A stretch of 64,000 bases of DNA from Daucus carota subsp. sativus (Eukaryota; Streptophyta; Magnoliopsida; Apiales; Apiaceae). The position numbers and the translations under genes are program-made. Each line of letters starts with the position of its first letter. Positions within the stretch are counted from its first letter, which is position 1. Below the pieces are notes generated by a model. The model was given only the letters and a program-made list of their open reading frames with translations, ran no database searches and was not told the DNA's origin. The stretch lies in assembly GCF_001625215.2 (NCBI RefSeq), contig NC_030382.2:49255364-49319363 (forward strand), written 5' to 3'. Shown in pieces: positions 46,936-59,935 of this stretch.

Positions 46936-47222
46936 CCGTTTGGCTGTGCTTAAAAGAAGTGACTTATTGCTTAAAGTAAAGAAGTGGATTATAAATGAAA
47001 AGTTAGTTTAGGCTTATAAGTTTCAAAAAGTGTTTGAATACCCGTAACTTATAAGTTATAAAGAAGCTTGAAATCAAAAAAAAGCTAGCTTTTCTAGCTT
47101 ATTTTTCTGGCTTCTCAAGCACCTTTTTAAGTGCTTCTATTTGCTAGCCAAACACTCCAGAAAAAGTTGAAGCCCACTTCTTTCGTAAATAAGCCATAAG
47201 CTCATGTTGCCAAACACCCACT
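46932..47222. mobile_element. GTTTGG-family non-autonomous element, second copy
   Basis: Starts GGGGCCGTTTGGCTGTGCTT and ends TTGCCAAACACCCAC. Shares GACTTATTGCTTAAAGTAAA- and AAGTGCTTCT-like words with 31869-32113. It abuts the fold-back element directly. The inositol 3-kinase ATG lies about 370 bases further on. Confidence 0.6.
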
Positions 47223-47594
47223 AAGCCCACTTCCAACGACTCGATAATTAACCCCAAAATTTACTAATTTAGTGCCAAAAAAAGGTAAATCGAAGTATAA
47301 CGAGAATCAAATCTAAAATCTGTCATAGGACCGCACTTCAATGTAATGGCTTCCATTCTCACCTTCCCCTGGATTCTCAATCACCATCACCCACCTCCTC
47401 TCTCCTCTGCCCTCCTTCTCATGCACGTACACACACCCCATTTACACATACAATTACGCAGTCCATGTTTATCTCCTTCTGACATCTCTGTATTGACAAT
47501 TTGCAGAATCTTTTGTCCCCTTTCGCCACCTTTTCCCTCATCTTCCCAATTTATTTCATCATCTTCGTTTTAAATTTCACATTTTTATCTCCCC

Positions 47595-50337
47595 ATGGTG
47601 AAAAAGATTCAATCTTTAGCGGTTAATTCCTCTCCGCGAGGTTTGATTGCCGGTAATTACTGCCACGATGTTCTCATCAAGGACGAAGTCGTTATCGCCG
47701 AGAGTCTTGGCGGCGCCGCCTCTTTTATCTCCGCCGTGCTCGACGGTCTTGAGATTCCTGCCGATTATGTTTGTAAAGTGGGTCCTGATTTTGCTTATGC
47801 TGTTAATCACAAACCCTTGATTTCGTATTCGTGTGAAACTACTGTTTTTCATGCCTATTTTTGTGAAGAACCGGCTCGGAATGATCGGGTTCTGAAGCGG
47901 GTCGGGTCGTGTGACCCGATTTTCCCTTCGGATTTGCCTGATTTGAGGTTTGATTTTGGGATGGCTGTGGGAGTTGGGGGAGAGATTGTGCCAGAAACCC
48001 TAGAAAAAATGGTGAATATTTGTAATGTTGTGTTTGTTGATATTCAAGCATTGATCAGGGTTTTTGATCCAATTGATGGGACTGTGAGTCTTGTAAATTT
48101 GAATGAGACGGGGTTTTATCGTCTTTTGCCGCGAATTGGGTTCTTGAAGGCTTCTGCTGAGGAAGCCTTGTTTATGGATTTGGAGGAGGTGAGGAAGTGT
48201 TGTTGTGTTGTGGTGACTAATGGGAAAGAGGGATGTACCGTTTATTGGAAGGATGTGGAGTTGAAAGTTTCACCATTTCCAACAGTGCAGGTTGATCCTA
48301 CTGGTGCAGGGGATAGTTTTTTAGGTGGCCTAGTTGCTGGATTGGTTCAGGGTCTAGTGGTGCAGGATGCTGCATTGCTTGGGAATTTGTTTGGGTCCGT
48401 GACAGTTAGTCATATTGGGCTTCCCAAGCTGGACTTTAGGTTGTTTGAGGTAATTTTGTTGTTTATAAGTGCTTTAATATTCTCTGTTCTTATCATGGTT
48501 GATTGTGTCCAGTGAGTTAGTAAGTGTTGATGGGCTATTTATTAAATGTTGCTTTTGATACGAGTAAGGTGATTCCTTTCTCGATCTATGTTGGGAATGA
48601 TGAAGAGATCATGCAATTAATGGGAAGTTTATACCGTAATAAGAAATGAACTGTAGGCTAACTTTGCAAGTGCTTGGAGATAGATGTTTTACAGTTTGAT
48701 GTTTGGTAATCTTGTGTTAAGACTCCATGGTAGAACTTTTGAAATTGTCCTTGGATGGTTAGATATTTCTTTTGTTAGGAGCCACTTGGTGGAACACTCG
48801 TTTGAAATTGGTAACTTTTATTTTTCTTAAGTTTATGCACCAAGAATTACCAGTTGGAGCATGTTATGTGGGAATATACTGGATTGTTAGCCTACATATG
48901 GTTGGCTTTTCCCATATTATAGCTCGATTGCTTCAAAACTGTATCTGATTGCGTAGCAGCTTTACTCCTTTCATGTTTTTCATGTTTTAAAGTGTAAAAG
49001 CTTGTTTATATTTAGGATAGGGCTTTGATTTCCAAATGTGTAAACTAATGAAGCCCCCAAATTGAAATAAGGAGAAGCATAAATGATAGGGAAGTAATAT
49101 ATCTTTGCTATTTAGCAAAAAGAATATATATATCTTCTCTCCTGTATGTGCTCTAATACTTTTTAGTTGGGAAAATGAAATGAGATTATTTTTACTTCCC
49201 TTAGATCCATCAATTTTATGACTTCTATCCAGAAAAACTCTGGAACATACTGCAGCGAGTCCTTTTTTAGGGTTCCATATACATTCTCTTACCCTATTGC
49301 AGTATATAAGCAGACGGATCCCTTTGCTTAAGCACTAAATGCTTGAATGCTGACTATGATCTGTTGATATCTTCATATGCCATTTTATTCCTTTCATGTT
49401 ATGTATCACCGATATTTTCGTTTTGCCTCTTTCCCATTGTGATGAGGATCTGGGAAGTAAAAAAGTTTTCTTGTAATTGTCTGGCTTGTGCTGGGGAAAC
49501 AATGTACTCCCTTTGTTCCACAAGGTTTTGTGTTTTGGCTATCACATGAACTTTGAGATGTACAAATATTAGTTGTGCATAATACCCTCACAATTGTTTT
49601 TAATAATAAAAATCTAATACTTATGCAATAAAAAAATGCAGAATTATCTATGTATGACTATGTGTATCCACCTTGAAAGTACATAAAAAGTGCAACCAGC
49701 ACAGTGCGGATGCCTTCCGATTTTGTATTGTACAGGGAGATCTGATATATTTACAGGTCTGAAATGATATCGATGTATGTATGTCACGTGCAATAGATGT
49801 TATCTAGCACTAAATAATAAAGGCAATTCAAATAAATGAGATTGAATTGCAAACGCTTATGGATAGTGACTAAATTACCAACCACGAGTCCAGAATTAAT
49901 CAAACTAGTTATCAGCTATTTGCTAATAAGAGTGGTTTGCCACTGGTGGCAGTGGTGGGTTATGGATCCCCGGCTAGCCCTATGTGTAAGAACTATATGC
50001 CTTCCGATTGGTGCTTTATGTTATATACTTATTAGCCTTTTTCTTTTTGCAGGAAGTTAGAAGTGAGGTGCAGAGGAGGAAAGTGCAGTGTATGAACCGC
50101 ACCCAGAGGCACGATGACGAAGATAACTTTATGAAGCCTGTAGGTCACGAACAGTTCCTCTTGTCACTCAAGACAGCAAAATCAATGCATACATGTCCCA
50201 TTCAGGCTTCTGAAGGAGAACCGCAGAGTACCCTGAAAGTAGATCATGGAAACAGCCTCCACTGCCCTGGCCAGCAGAAGTTATTACTCAATAGTATGTA
50301 TAAAGAACCAATCAAGTCAGCTGAAACTAATCCATGA
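47595..50337 (+). CDS. MIK: Inositol 3-kinase, PfkB family
   Basis: Two exons, 47595-48449 and 50053-50337, joined in phase across a GT-AG intron; 379 residues. It phosphorylates myo-inositol at the 3-position, an early step in lipid-independent phytate synthesis, probably in the cytosol. Family signatures: GNYCHDVLI near the N-terminus, LGGAASFISAVLDGL (the PfkB N-terminal Gly-Gly region), VVTNGKEGC, and the C-terminal PfkB signature DPTGAGDSFLGGL with the catalytic Asp of GAGD. It follows the Arabidopsis enzyme I remember as At5g58730 closely up to the exon junction. The second exon supplies a variable basic tail starting EVRSEVQRRK. The 1.6-kb intron is unremarkable AT-rich DNA. An upstream in-frame-like open stretch at 47346-47573 is leader sequence rather than a gene. 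Confidence 0.93.
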
Positions 50338-51435
50338 AAACACAGCCCCCTTAATCATCCTACCCCTTGTGATTTTTCTTTTTGTTACAACATAATATCT
50401 AAATATCAATAAGTAGAGGTGTCTCCAATTAAAATACTACTGTAGGTACAGGAGGAGAGAGGTCTAAGCCAACCCTGGCAATTGCAATAGCTGGATTTGT
50501 AACTTTAAATTATGTGTTAAGATGCATCTTTGTAATGGAGAATTTCCTTTCCACAGTGTATTTAATACTCGTGCAATGGTTACATTTCTTTTGAAGTATT
50601 TATATCTTTTGATATGTACTCTTAGCTTTATATTTTTCGATATTTTGTAATATGAAATAGGGTTTCTTTGAAAGATATATTCAACTTTTTAAAGAAAAAT
50701 TGCACCAAAATACATTTATTTTTTAAAATAGTTTGTAAAATATCATCTTTTAATTATTTGTTTTTGCAAATTTAGAGTGTTGTAACAGATGCTATCAAGA
50801 TCAACATCATTTATGGCAGAAAGAATTATTAATTTTTTAAAAAATTGTTTTAGATTGTAAATTGTATAAAAGAAGGTTGTATTTGTTTGCTTTTAGTTGC
50901 ATACGTAAAGGGAGGAAATAAAAAAGGAGTTATACCTATAGATACTGTATTTGTTAAATAACAAAGTGACGTATTCCCGACTAATTAATTCGGAAATAAT
51001 ATGCAATAAAAAAAATTAAGAGTCCTGGTATAAAATGGCTCTTAGTATATTTCACCGCTGAGTGGCCGAGTGGGGAACGGCCGAACGGTCAAATAATTTA
51101 ACTTCTCCGTAAAAAAGTGGGGGGATAAAAGGCAAATGACCGTTAATGATGAGGGGACATGTATCATAATATTTACTATATTTCAGATTCTCCTCCTCCT
51201 TTCTAATTATTTCCCCTTTTTGATCCCCCAATCTCCAAGTTAGGGTTTCGTTTTCTTCTCCAATTGGAACTTGAAAACCTAACTTGGATCCATCCTTTCA
51301 TATATTCTGTATCTATAGTTGTATCTATTTCCTTTTTTTTTTTTCAATTCTAGGGTTTCCGATTAAATTATTCCCCAAAGTCAAACGCCAATCATCATTT
51401 GATCGCTTTGTATCTATAGGTGTTGATTTATAGAT
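50338..51435. other. Inositol kinase 3' flank and SMR gene promoter/leader
   Basis: AT-rich. Near 51225-51360 it turns pyrimidine-rich with TTAGGGTTTCG and CTAGGGTTTCC motifs, which are telo-box-like elements common in plant 5' leaders. No gene recognised. Confidence 0.45.
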
Positions 51436-54400
51436 ATGAAGCACGCGAAGAAGAAGCGATCGCGGCCGTCCAAGCAAGTCAAAAGAGAGAACAAGGTCGA
51501 AACGGATCGAAAAAAGGAAGAGACCAGGGTTTTGAATTGTTTAATGGAGGCTTTTAGTTCTGTTTCTGTAGATGAAGCTAGTTTAGCTTACAAACAAGCG
51601 AATGGTGATGTGAATAAAGCTGCGGAGATTTTAGGTGGTTTGGATGATCGGGCTGTGTCGTGTTCCAGCTCGGTCAGTGGGAGTTGTTTCAGTTCTGAGG
51701 TTTCTGGTTCGAATTCGAGTTCGGAGATTTTTGCTTCGAGTTCAGGGTCTGAATTTTGTGGGGAGAATAAGAGTGGACCGCTTGTTGATGTGGTCAAGGC
51801 GAGGCCTAAGAAGAAGGTTGTGGCTGCCACGGGGATGGTGTCCGCGGTTTTAGGGAAGGATTATGTGAACTCGGCCACGAAGAAAGGGAAATGTGTTGGT
51901 GATGGGAGTCCAAGTAAAGAGGAGTTGGAACAGTTTTTGTGTTCGATGCTCGGGGACGATTGTGAATTGAGCATGGGCGTGGTTAGAGATGTGCTTTGTG
52001 AGTTATTTTTTTTCCCCGAATTTTATTATTTTTTAGAGAAGTAAAATAATTTTAATGTGATTGGGCGTTATAGCTATAGTTTTTTTTTTGTCAAAGTAAA
52101 TGAGCAAATGCATTACATTGATTATCATATTATTGATGTGAGTTATTTGGTGAAAAGCTGCGTGATACGAGAATTTACTGTATTTTTTTAATTTAAAATT
52201 TTGGCAGGTCAGTGCAAATATGATGTTGAACAGGTAAAAACGTTGATCTCTGATTCACTTATTGTAAGACAAGCTTGAATAAATTCACTATTTAGTTATA
52301 TTTATGTTATTCTAGTTACTAATTGAAGTCAAGTGAAATGTATTTTATTTATATTTACAATTAATCATCTTCCATTGCATCTGAAGGATATCTTAACTCT
52401 TAAGTGGTCGCTAATAGCGAGTGCAAACGGTATTCCAACTTGTACAGGTTATTTATCTATGGCGTTGCTTGATTGTCACTGTTTTTAATAGATTAGACAA
52501 AGCATGACCGAATTACCTTGCTCGTGTTACTCTTTGAGCCGGTTTGGGTAGGCGTAAAACAATGACTTATGGCTTATAGTGACTTAAAGTGATAAGTGTA
52601 GTTTAAATTGTCTGTTTGGATAATTTTATATTACAAGTGACTTCTGAGTTATTAAAATAATATAATAAAAATAAATTTGATAGTTTATTTATTTGAGTGT
52701 TGAAATGGACTTTTATTTAAAATAATCATAATAAAATAAGTTGTTCAAAAAAGTATGTTCTACCAATTTAATTTTTACATGCAATGGACCAAATTTATAA
52801 CTTTATTTACTTGTTATCCCTTCTTTATAGGGTATTGCACAATATTTTTGCTTCATATCCTAGGCTGACTCTGTATTTCTTGTGGTTTCCCTCTTCATTT
52901 TAGTTCCTATGGCGATCTTCTTGAAATGCCTTCTCACTTCTGCATTCTCAGCTTCTTCTTCTTCTTTTTTTTGGTCATATTCTGCATTCTCTGCTTGCCT
53001 GAGAATATTTACAATTATTTTTGCTTTTTTTTTTTTGTAAGTATTATATATACAATTGAAGTTCAGAAAATTTGTAGATTGGACTAAACAGGACCAGGTA
53101 TTTTTAAATTTACTATTAGTTTTTTTCCTGATGTATGTATGAGCTTTGAAGCAGGTTTATGTAATTATCTTAGTAAGACATCAAGTCAGCTTAAATAGGC
53201 ATTAACATTTAGTTTTTTCAGACTTTGAGTGTATTGCTTGAATTATCTGCTTCTGCAGGTTTATGTAATTATCTTAGTAAGACATCAAGTCAGCTTAAAT
53301 AGGCATTAACATTTAGTTTTCTCAGGCTTTGAGTGTATTGCTTGAATTATCTGCTTCCTCAATCCAGCACTCGTCTAGTGGCAGATGTGCTGAGGATTTT
53401 TATAACATTGCAGAAGATACAGGATCCATTCTCGAATCTAGCGACTATGTAAGTTCATTAATCTTTACAAAGGTGTGTGTTCATTGAAGTTGTTTTATTT
53501 AGTGACCTCGTCATTTCCCTAGGCAAAAATTGATCATGATTGATGAGAAATTTTCTGTTTTTTTTTTAATGATGGTGCTATCTAGTTGGTCATGGATTCA
53601 ATTATGATATATATGTTCTAAAAGAGATACAAGTAGTATTTGAAGTAGTAGTAAAAGGTTTGAAGTTCTGACATCTTAAATTATGTGTTGTAAAATTATG
53701 TATTTGCATATAATATCTATTTTTTCTGCATCTTCAAACACATCTTGTAATTTAATCATCCATCAGGCTTCTGTTCTTTAATTATGTTGGACTTTACATA
53801 TATATTTTATTATGCCTATGTAAAGTTCGAAGCTCAAAATTTGTATCGAGTACATAACTTGAATGATTCATTACCATTGGAAGTTATGTTGCTACCCCCT
53901 CCAACACACATGGAAGGTCATACAGAGACTATCATATCTTACATTGATGTGTATGTTAAATTGTAAACTATTTTATAACTTCAAGTTCAAGGTATTTACG
54001 AATCACAGTTAGGATAGTTCTATTAGCAGATTGGCTTTTCAAAATTATCTTTTAGCATCAGCATGTAAGAAATTTATGTAAAAGATAAATTATTAGTTGT
54101 GGTAATATTATTTTTTACAATTAATACACTACATAGTTTGAAGTATGATATATGTACAGTGATAGGAGTAACAATATACAAGCCATATATGTTATCTGGT
54201 GAAAATACTGATTTTGAAATGTGTACAGTTTATAGATAGAACATCTGACTCGACTTCTCATTCATCTGAAAGTGAACTTCAGGACAATGTCTGGCCTGTG
54301 GGTTATAATAGCAGGTAACTGTTTTTATGTGATGCTGCTGCTTACAGTTTAAATGTTCAATTTAAGGATCACATTTTTCTGATGAGCATGGTTTAAAAAT

Positions 54401-57400
54401 CTGTTTTTTGTTTGTGTTAATTAAGGTTGAAGTTCTGAAGTAAAAGAAAATAATCATCTCTTTCTGTCTCTTTCTATAAGAGGAGGTGCTTTTGAAGAAT
54501 TGAGGGCAAGAAAAAATATTATTTTGAAGAAATTCTCAGTATGCGCTTCTAGAATGCATATCTTTATCTAGGTTGACCATTCGTGTTGGATAAATATTGT
54601 CAAAGTTTAACTTATAGTGATTTTAAGTTTAATTGTGTCATTTATCTATTTTCAAAGTCGAATCATTACGGTATGGTCAGTCATTTACATGTACTTGGCT
54701 TGAGATGGCATATTTCTTATGCATTATGCCAGTAACCACGTAGAAATTTTTTGTAAATGGTGAAACTAACTTTAAGTCATGAAGCATATTGCTCATTCTA
54801 TCATGAGCAGTGCTGAATTTATCATTAAACTTTTAAGGTGTAGGCGATAATATGACACTATGATCTAGATTTTAAATTCATACCCTAATCAATTAAAGTC
54901 AAATCAGCAGGCCCAAGTTGAGTCCTGAATGCAAATTTTAAAAAGTTAATATTGACATATAATATTAACTTACAGACTTTAACCATGTACTTACAGAAGA
55001 GTAAATTTTGGAACACTTCCAAATAATCTGGCAGAACCACTTCTGGAAACCCACTTTGCAGATGTCAACTAATACCAATGGCCCAGTTTATTTTAATAGT
55101 AAAAAAGTAGCTGAGTTCAAAGATGGTTAACAGTATTAAATACCACACAACAGTGGCTTTAAAATGATTGTTGATAGCGTCTGTATAGCAGGGTTTACGC
55201 AAATATACGTACTTACAAGTTATTCAACTAGTGCTCAATTTGCATATGCCTTTCATTTGGGCTTCTTCGGGATTTGAGTATCTACTGTAAGGCATTAGTT
55301 TCAGTTTGGGTTGCTTTAGTTGGTTGGGAGTGTAACATGCCACATCTGTTGGAAGAAGGTTTGAGCATTTATAAGTACAAGTCAACAACTAATGTAATAA
55401 AAAAGTTGTTAGCTCTTGGGACCGGTATATGGTGGGTTGGATTGTTGGGTTGTGGATTCGATTGTGGGATTGACAACGACGTAAAAGGTTTGAGCCCTCT
55501 TTTAGTACAAGTCAACAACTAATGTAAGTTATCAACTCTTGTTCTGTTAGACTGACTTGTGTTGGGTTTTTGGGTTCTGTGTGCATTTGGTTGTGGGCTT
55601 AGGTCCTTATAGGGGGTGTCTTAAGATCTACAATGTCATCATTTTTTCAAGACCAATTAAGTAAAGAGTCTTTAGCTATTTAACTTTTAGCTATTTTTTG
55701 TGTGTAAGTAGGTTTTAGCTTTTAGCTATTGAGCAAAAAAATAATAATTTAGCTTTGTGTTATACTTGAAACATGGCTATAGTTGGTAGTTCTTCAGTAT
55801 AGTGGCTCAATATGCCTATTGGCCCCTTTGGCTCATTAGAGATTAGTAATCTAATAGCAGTTACATACTATTATTATGTAACTGATCAATGATTGAAATG
55901 AAAATACATCAGCACCAGTGGTAAGTTCACGAATTTAGATCTTAGTTAATATAACAACTTTCAAGCAGTAAGACTTGATGCACTAAAATATTTTATTAAA
56001 GTTGATCCTAAATAAATGAATACCTTTGGGTTCAGAAAATGTTTTCAGTTATTGTGGTTTAATATACACTGTTCCTAATAAATTTAGGGACCCGAAAAAA
56101 TAATTCATTTGATTAGCTATTCACCAATCCAATTCATTTATCAAGGTTTCACTGTAAATTTGAGGGGTTCTGATATCTTTTTTGTGTAACTCTATGTTGT
56201 TTCTTCTTTCTCAAGATCTTTAAGACTAAAAGGCAGCTCATAGTGTTCTCTTTTGCTTGACTTAGCTGAGATTCTAAAAGAACATTTTTAGAAGTTGCCA
56301 TAATTGTATACTTCCAAGGCTTTATTAGTATTTTTGTCTGGTGATGAAGTATAGTTGGCATTTGAAGCCTTTTGTTAGACTTCTTACATCAGCTTGACAG
56401 TATTTTTTCAGAATATGTAATTAAATGTGTGCGCACTCGTACATATGCTGTCTTAAGAATTACAAGAAATCTGACTTATGATTGGGTGGTAACGGAGTAA
56501 TTTTAATGAATGTCATTTTCCTATTTGCTTCAGGAATTATTACAGTGCGCTTGTTGGTTCAGAAGCACCCTCTTCGGTTAGCGCTGAAGTTTCTAAATCA
56601 GAACTGCCGTGGAAGGTTTTAGAATCTTTGTTTAATACACCCAAGAGTTCTGAACAGAAACCTAGTACCATGAACTGGAGGAACGTAGTTAAGAAAATGG
56701 AAGCTCTAGGCAAAAGTTCCCAGATATGCAGTTCTGTGAATGATGAAGAAAGGATGCATGTGCATGGTATTATTACTGCTCATGTCCTTTTGTGCTTTTA
56801 GCTTGCAGGCCTTCTGTATTCTTCTGCAATCACGTTAGTTGCAGATGAGATGCCATGTACATTATATGCATAGCTTAACTGTCCTGTTTTACACTGTTTT
56901 CTTTTGTCCTTCAGTGTTGGTGTATTGCCCGTTTAAATTAGGTACAGTATCTTGTATTTATTGTCCCTGGTAGTACACTGTTTTACTGTTTTTGTTGTAG
57001 CTAAAGGAGACGAGTATCGAGTTTGTAGAGAATCTGCCAGGCAACACTGGGATATGATGAAATCATGTTATCAGAAGGTAGAATTTTGTTGATATGTTTT
57101 AATTTATGCTTGTCATATAGAATTTCAAACGACTTGGCTTTTAACTGGTACTGCATTTTCCTGCAGGCAGCCACAGCATATTCGAAGGGCGAACGTGACT
57201 ATGCAGCTTACATGTCTGAGAAGGTGATATATGATTTTTTTTTTCTTTTTAAGTTTTGCATTCAGGTACATGTTTAGCTTTTCACTTATATATTTCAATT
57301 TTCATCCATCATGTACTTGCCCAACTGTTTCAGGTACATGTTTGATGAACTAATGCATCCTTGCTATATGTGTTATATTTAGGCTTCTAACAGTTTACCA

Positions 57401-59391
57401 TTGAATGATCAAGATTGTAGATTTTTTAATACATATGCATGGAACTTGAAGGATTCTTGAATTGGATGCACTGCTTGAAAATGATTTATTTTGGTCCTTA
57501 TATGTATTAGATACTGCCCTTGCTTCTATCGTGAATGCCCAACTCAAGGATTGTAATTTCTGTAGTCGAATTGAAACATGTCATTGTCTAACTAGGAGCT
57601 TGTTTTGGTCAAAATACCGAATTTTCCTTGCACAATTGGTCGTACTGACATGATTTTTAACATCGATTCAGGGAAGGACACATAATAAAATTGCTCGAGA
57701 GGCAGATGAGAAGGCAGGCCAAGATATCTTTCAAGCTAGGTTGGTCACTGTTTTGCAGAAGGAAGTTGTTTTGTGTAAATTTACTATGCTAATATCGCCG
57801 ACTGTACTGTAGAAACAAGAGCATAGAGAATGTGATTACTATTGATCTACATGGACAACATGTCAAACAAGCAATGAAACTTCTTAAACTTCACCTGTTA
57901 TTTGGTGCATATGTCCGCTGTAAGCATTTGATATATATTTTATGTTTCTGGTTTCTAATAGTACTTGTGGGACCTATTAATATGGTTTAATATGTAGTAA
58001 TTGTTTGTTTGCTTCCTTTACTTACATTCATATTTTGTAGCTGTGCGGTGGTTCAGAGTTATCACTGGATGTGGAACCCATGGTATGGGAAAGTCAAAGC
58101 TGAAGCAATCGGTATGCTTCTCAACCAGCTCACTTCTTTATCCTTCATCATCATGGTTTTTAGACTAATGTAATCAATGCCTCGATGGGTTGCAGACTTG
58201 TTAAAAAGCTTATCTTGACAATATAAATGTAGCACATCAGGAGTTTATTCTTTATTCTTAATTATGGAGCATGGTTCAGTTCCCGAATTAGGAAATTAGC
58301 TATTCGTGTTGGTTTTGGAATAGACAGAATCTTTGCAAAACAGTTAGAAACATTTTTGTTGAAGTAGAAATGTTGAGCTTTGACTACGAATTTGACAAAG
58401 TAAATGAAGAAACACGCTTCTGTTCTATTATATACTATATAATTGCACAATCGTACTAAATAACATCAGTTTTTCTACCATAACATCACATGCATATAAT
58501 ATAGACTGCATACGCTTACATTATATCTTCACATGCGCAAAGCATATATACTGCAACTAAGCACTATAAATATAAAAATATATGTATATGATACTAACCT
58601 GTGTGTACATACATTTCACTTCCTAAAGCTCAGCTGGTTCAGTTCAACCATGATTTTTTTCCTGCGAAAATTCCAGACTAATGCCATTCGGTTTGGTCCA
58701 AATAAAGCCAAACTGATTTCTATAAGGAACAAAACGAACTAAAATTAACAGTGCAGATCGATTTTTTGGATTGAGCTCGCTTTTGCTTACACCTGTGTAT
58801 AGGATTGAAAGGTTTTAATTTATAACATATTTTATTTGAGAAATTGAATTTTTTTTAATGAAATCTTCATATCTTAAAGTAGTATTGTAGTTGAGTTAGA
58901 CAAGACACGTTTTAAAACTCTTTTAAACTATTCCAAAAAGGAAAGCAGCTTTCCTGAAAAGTTAAATTATTCAGTAATCAGTATTAGCAAGACTATGAAT
59001 GTAAACTATTATTGGCTTGCAGTTACTTAAGACAGCTAAATATGATAACCAGCTTTAATGATAAGGTCGGTGTTAAGTTATATAATGTACTCAGCTAATT
59101 TAGGCAACCATTAAGTGTGTTCTTATTTGTTTGTAAAACAACGCCCAAGCTTGCTCAACTTTTTTAGAAAGTAGCGAGCTGTTGTTTTGTATACAGGGAT
59201 TTTTTTCTAATAACTATTAGATGATATTGTTACTATCATTAGCTGAAGTTGCTAGTTGCTGCCTGTAGGTTGCTAATCTCTTGCAGAAAGAAGGTATTCA
59301 ATGGAGTGAGGAGAACAGGGGAACTTTACTCATTAGGCTTGATGGACAGACTGAGTTTGGTTTTTTAGATACAGATAGTGATACTGAATAG
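51436..59391 (+). CDS. SMR-domain protein with CUE-like N-terminus and DUF1771
   Basis: Eleven exons: 51436-51997, 52208-52233, 53326-53448, 54229-54314, 56534-56766, 57001-57077, 57167-57223, 57672-57739, 57813-57919, 58041-58111, 59269-59391. All are GT-AG in phase; 510 residues, about the length of the Arabidopsis homologue I remember as At5g58720. The order is: basic start KHAKKKRSRPSK; CUE/UBA-like helices around VLNCLMEAFSSVSVDEASL; a Ser-rich linker; a second CUE-like stretch (SMLGDDCELSMGVVRDVLC); DUF1771 (YSKGERDYAAYMSEKGRTHN...ADEKAGQDIF, about 370-410); and the SMR domain (about 418-500) with ITIDLHGQHVKQA and TGCGTHGMGKSKLKQS. SMR domains bind or cleave nucleic acid; the LDxH-like and HGxG motifs are intact, so nuclease-type activity is possible but unproven. 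For exon 11 I chose the acceptor at 59268 over one at 59286 because it restores VANLLQKEG. Exon 2 is only 26 bases. Confidence 0.92.
52536..52810. mobile_element. Diverged GTTTGG-family element in SMR gene intron 2
   Basis: Starts GAGCCGGTTTGGGTAGGCGT, then GACTTATGGCTTATAGTGAC, like the other copies. The right end is unclear. Confidence 0.4.
53151..53357 (+). repeat. 104-bp tandem duplication covering an intron 3' end and exon start
   Basis: 53151-53254 is repeated at 53255-53357. Each unit runs from GCAGGTTTATGTAATTATCT through the polypyrimidine acceptor to GTATTGCTTGAATTATCTGC. The second unit contains the real exon 3 acceptor (CTCAG|GCTTTG). The first holds a near-identical decoy (TTCAG|ACTTTG) with only two or three differences. 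Confidence 0.92.
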
Positions 59392-59935
59392 TATTGTTTC
59401 TTAAGTTTCTTCTTAGTAACGGCAGTAAAGCTTGTGTTAATATCTGGACCGTAGAAAATCGAAGGATCTGAATCTTAATCCTGTGCTTGTTTGTGTCACA
59501 TCCAAATTTGCTGGATAATACTACCTCATTGGACGAAGATATACACATAGAGTATTGGTGTTGGATGCCAGTTTTTTGCAGATATTCTTTCCTCATTTCC
59601 TAGTTCTGGAACTTCAAAAAAATGTTGACAACTGTGTAACATGTGCATAGATTCTCAAAGAAGATTCTGCAACATGGACAATCTAATTCTAGTGTTTCCC
59701 TGATAATATCAAATTGTGTACAAAAAAGTTGGTTAAACTTGAGCTTGATCAATTATATTCTGTGCATTTCTTGTGTTGGAAAGTTGTTTTGAATGGTTGG
59801 GTGTTATTTGTCATGAAACACTGGCACTGCGCATCATTACAATGCTGGAGTACATGTAAGTATTATCAGGGTTACATGTTAAGCACCATCAGACGGACTG
59901 AGCTATTAGAATCCTGGAGCTGATACAATTGGTAA

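Noticed and set aside
47346-47573. 76-codon frame upstream of inositol 3-kinase
   Set aside because: Low-complexity Ser/Pro/His sequence in the 5' leader with no family resemblance. At most it is an upstream ORF.
51055-51095. tRNA-like A-box (GAGTGGCCGAGTGG)
   Set aside because: No B-box, anticodon arm or acceptor stem could be built downstream.
58100-59290. SMR gene final exon starting at the acceptor ending at 59286
   Set aside because: This would delete VANLLQ from the conserved SMR helix. The acceptor at 59268 keeps the frame and the family sequence.
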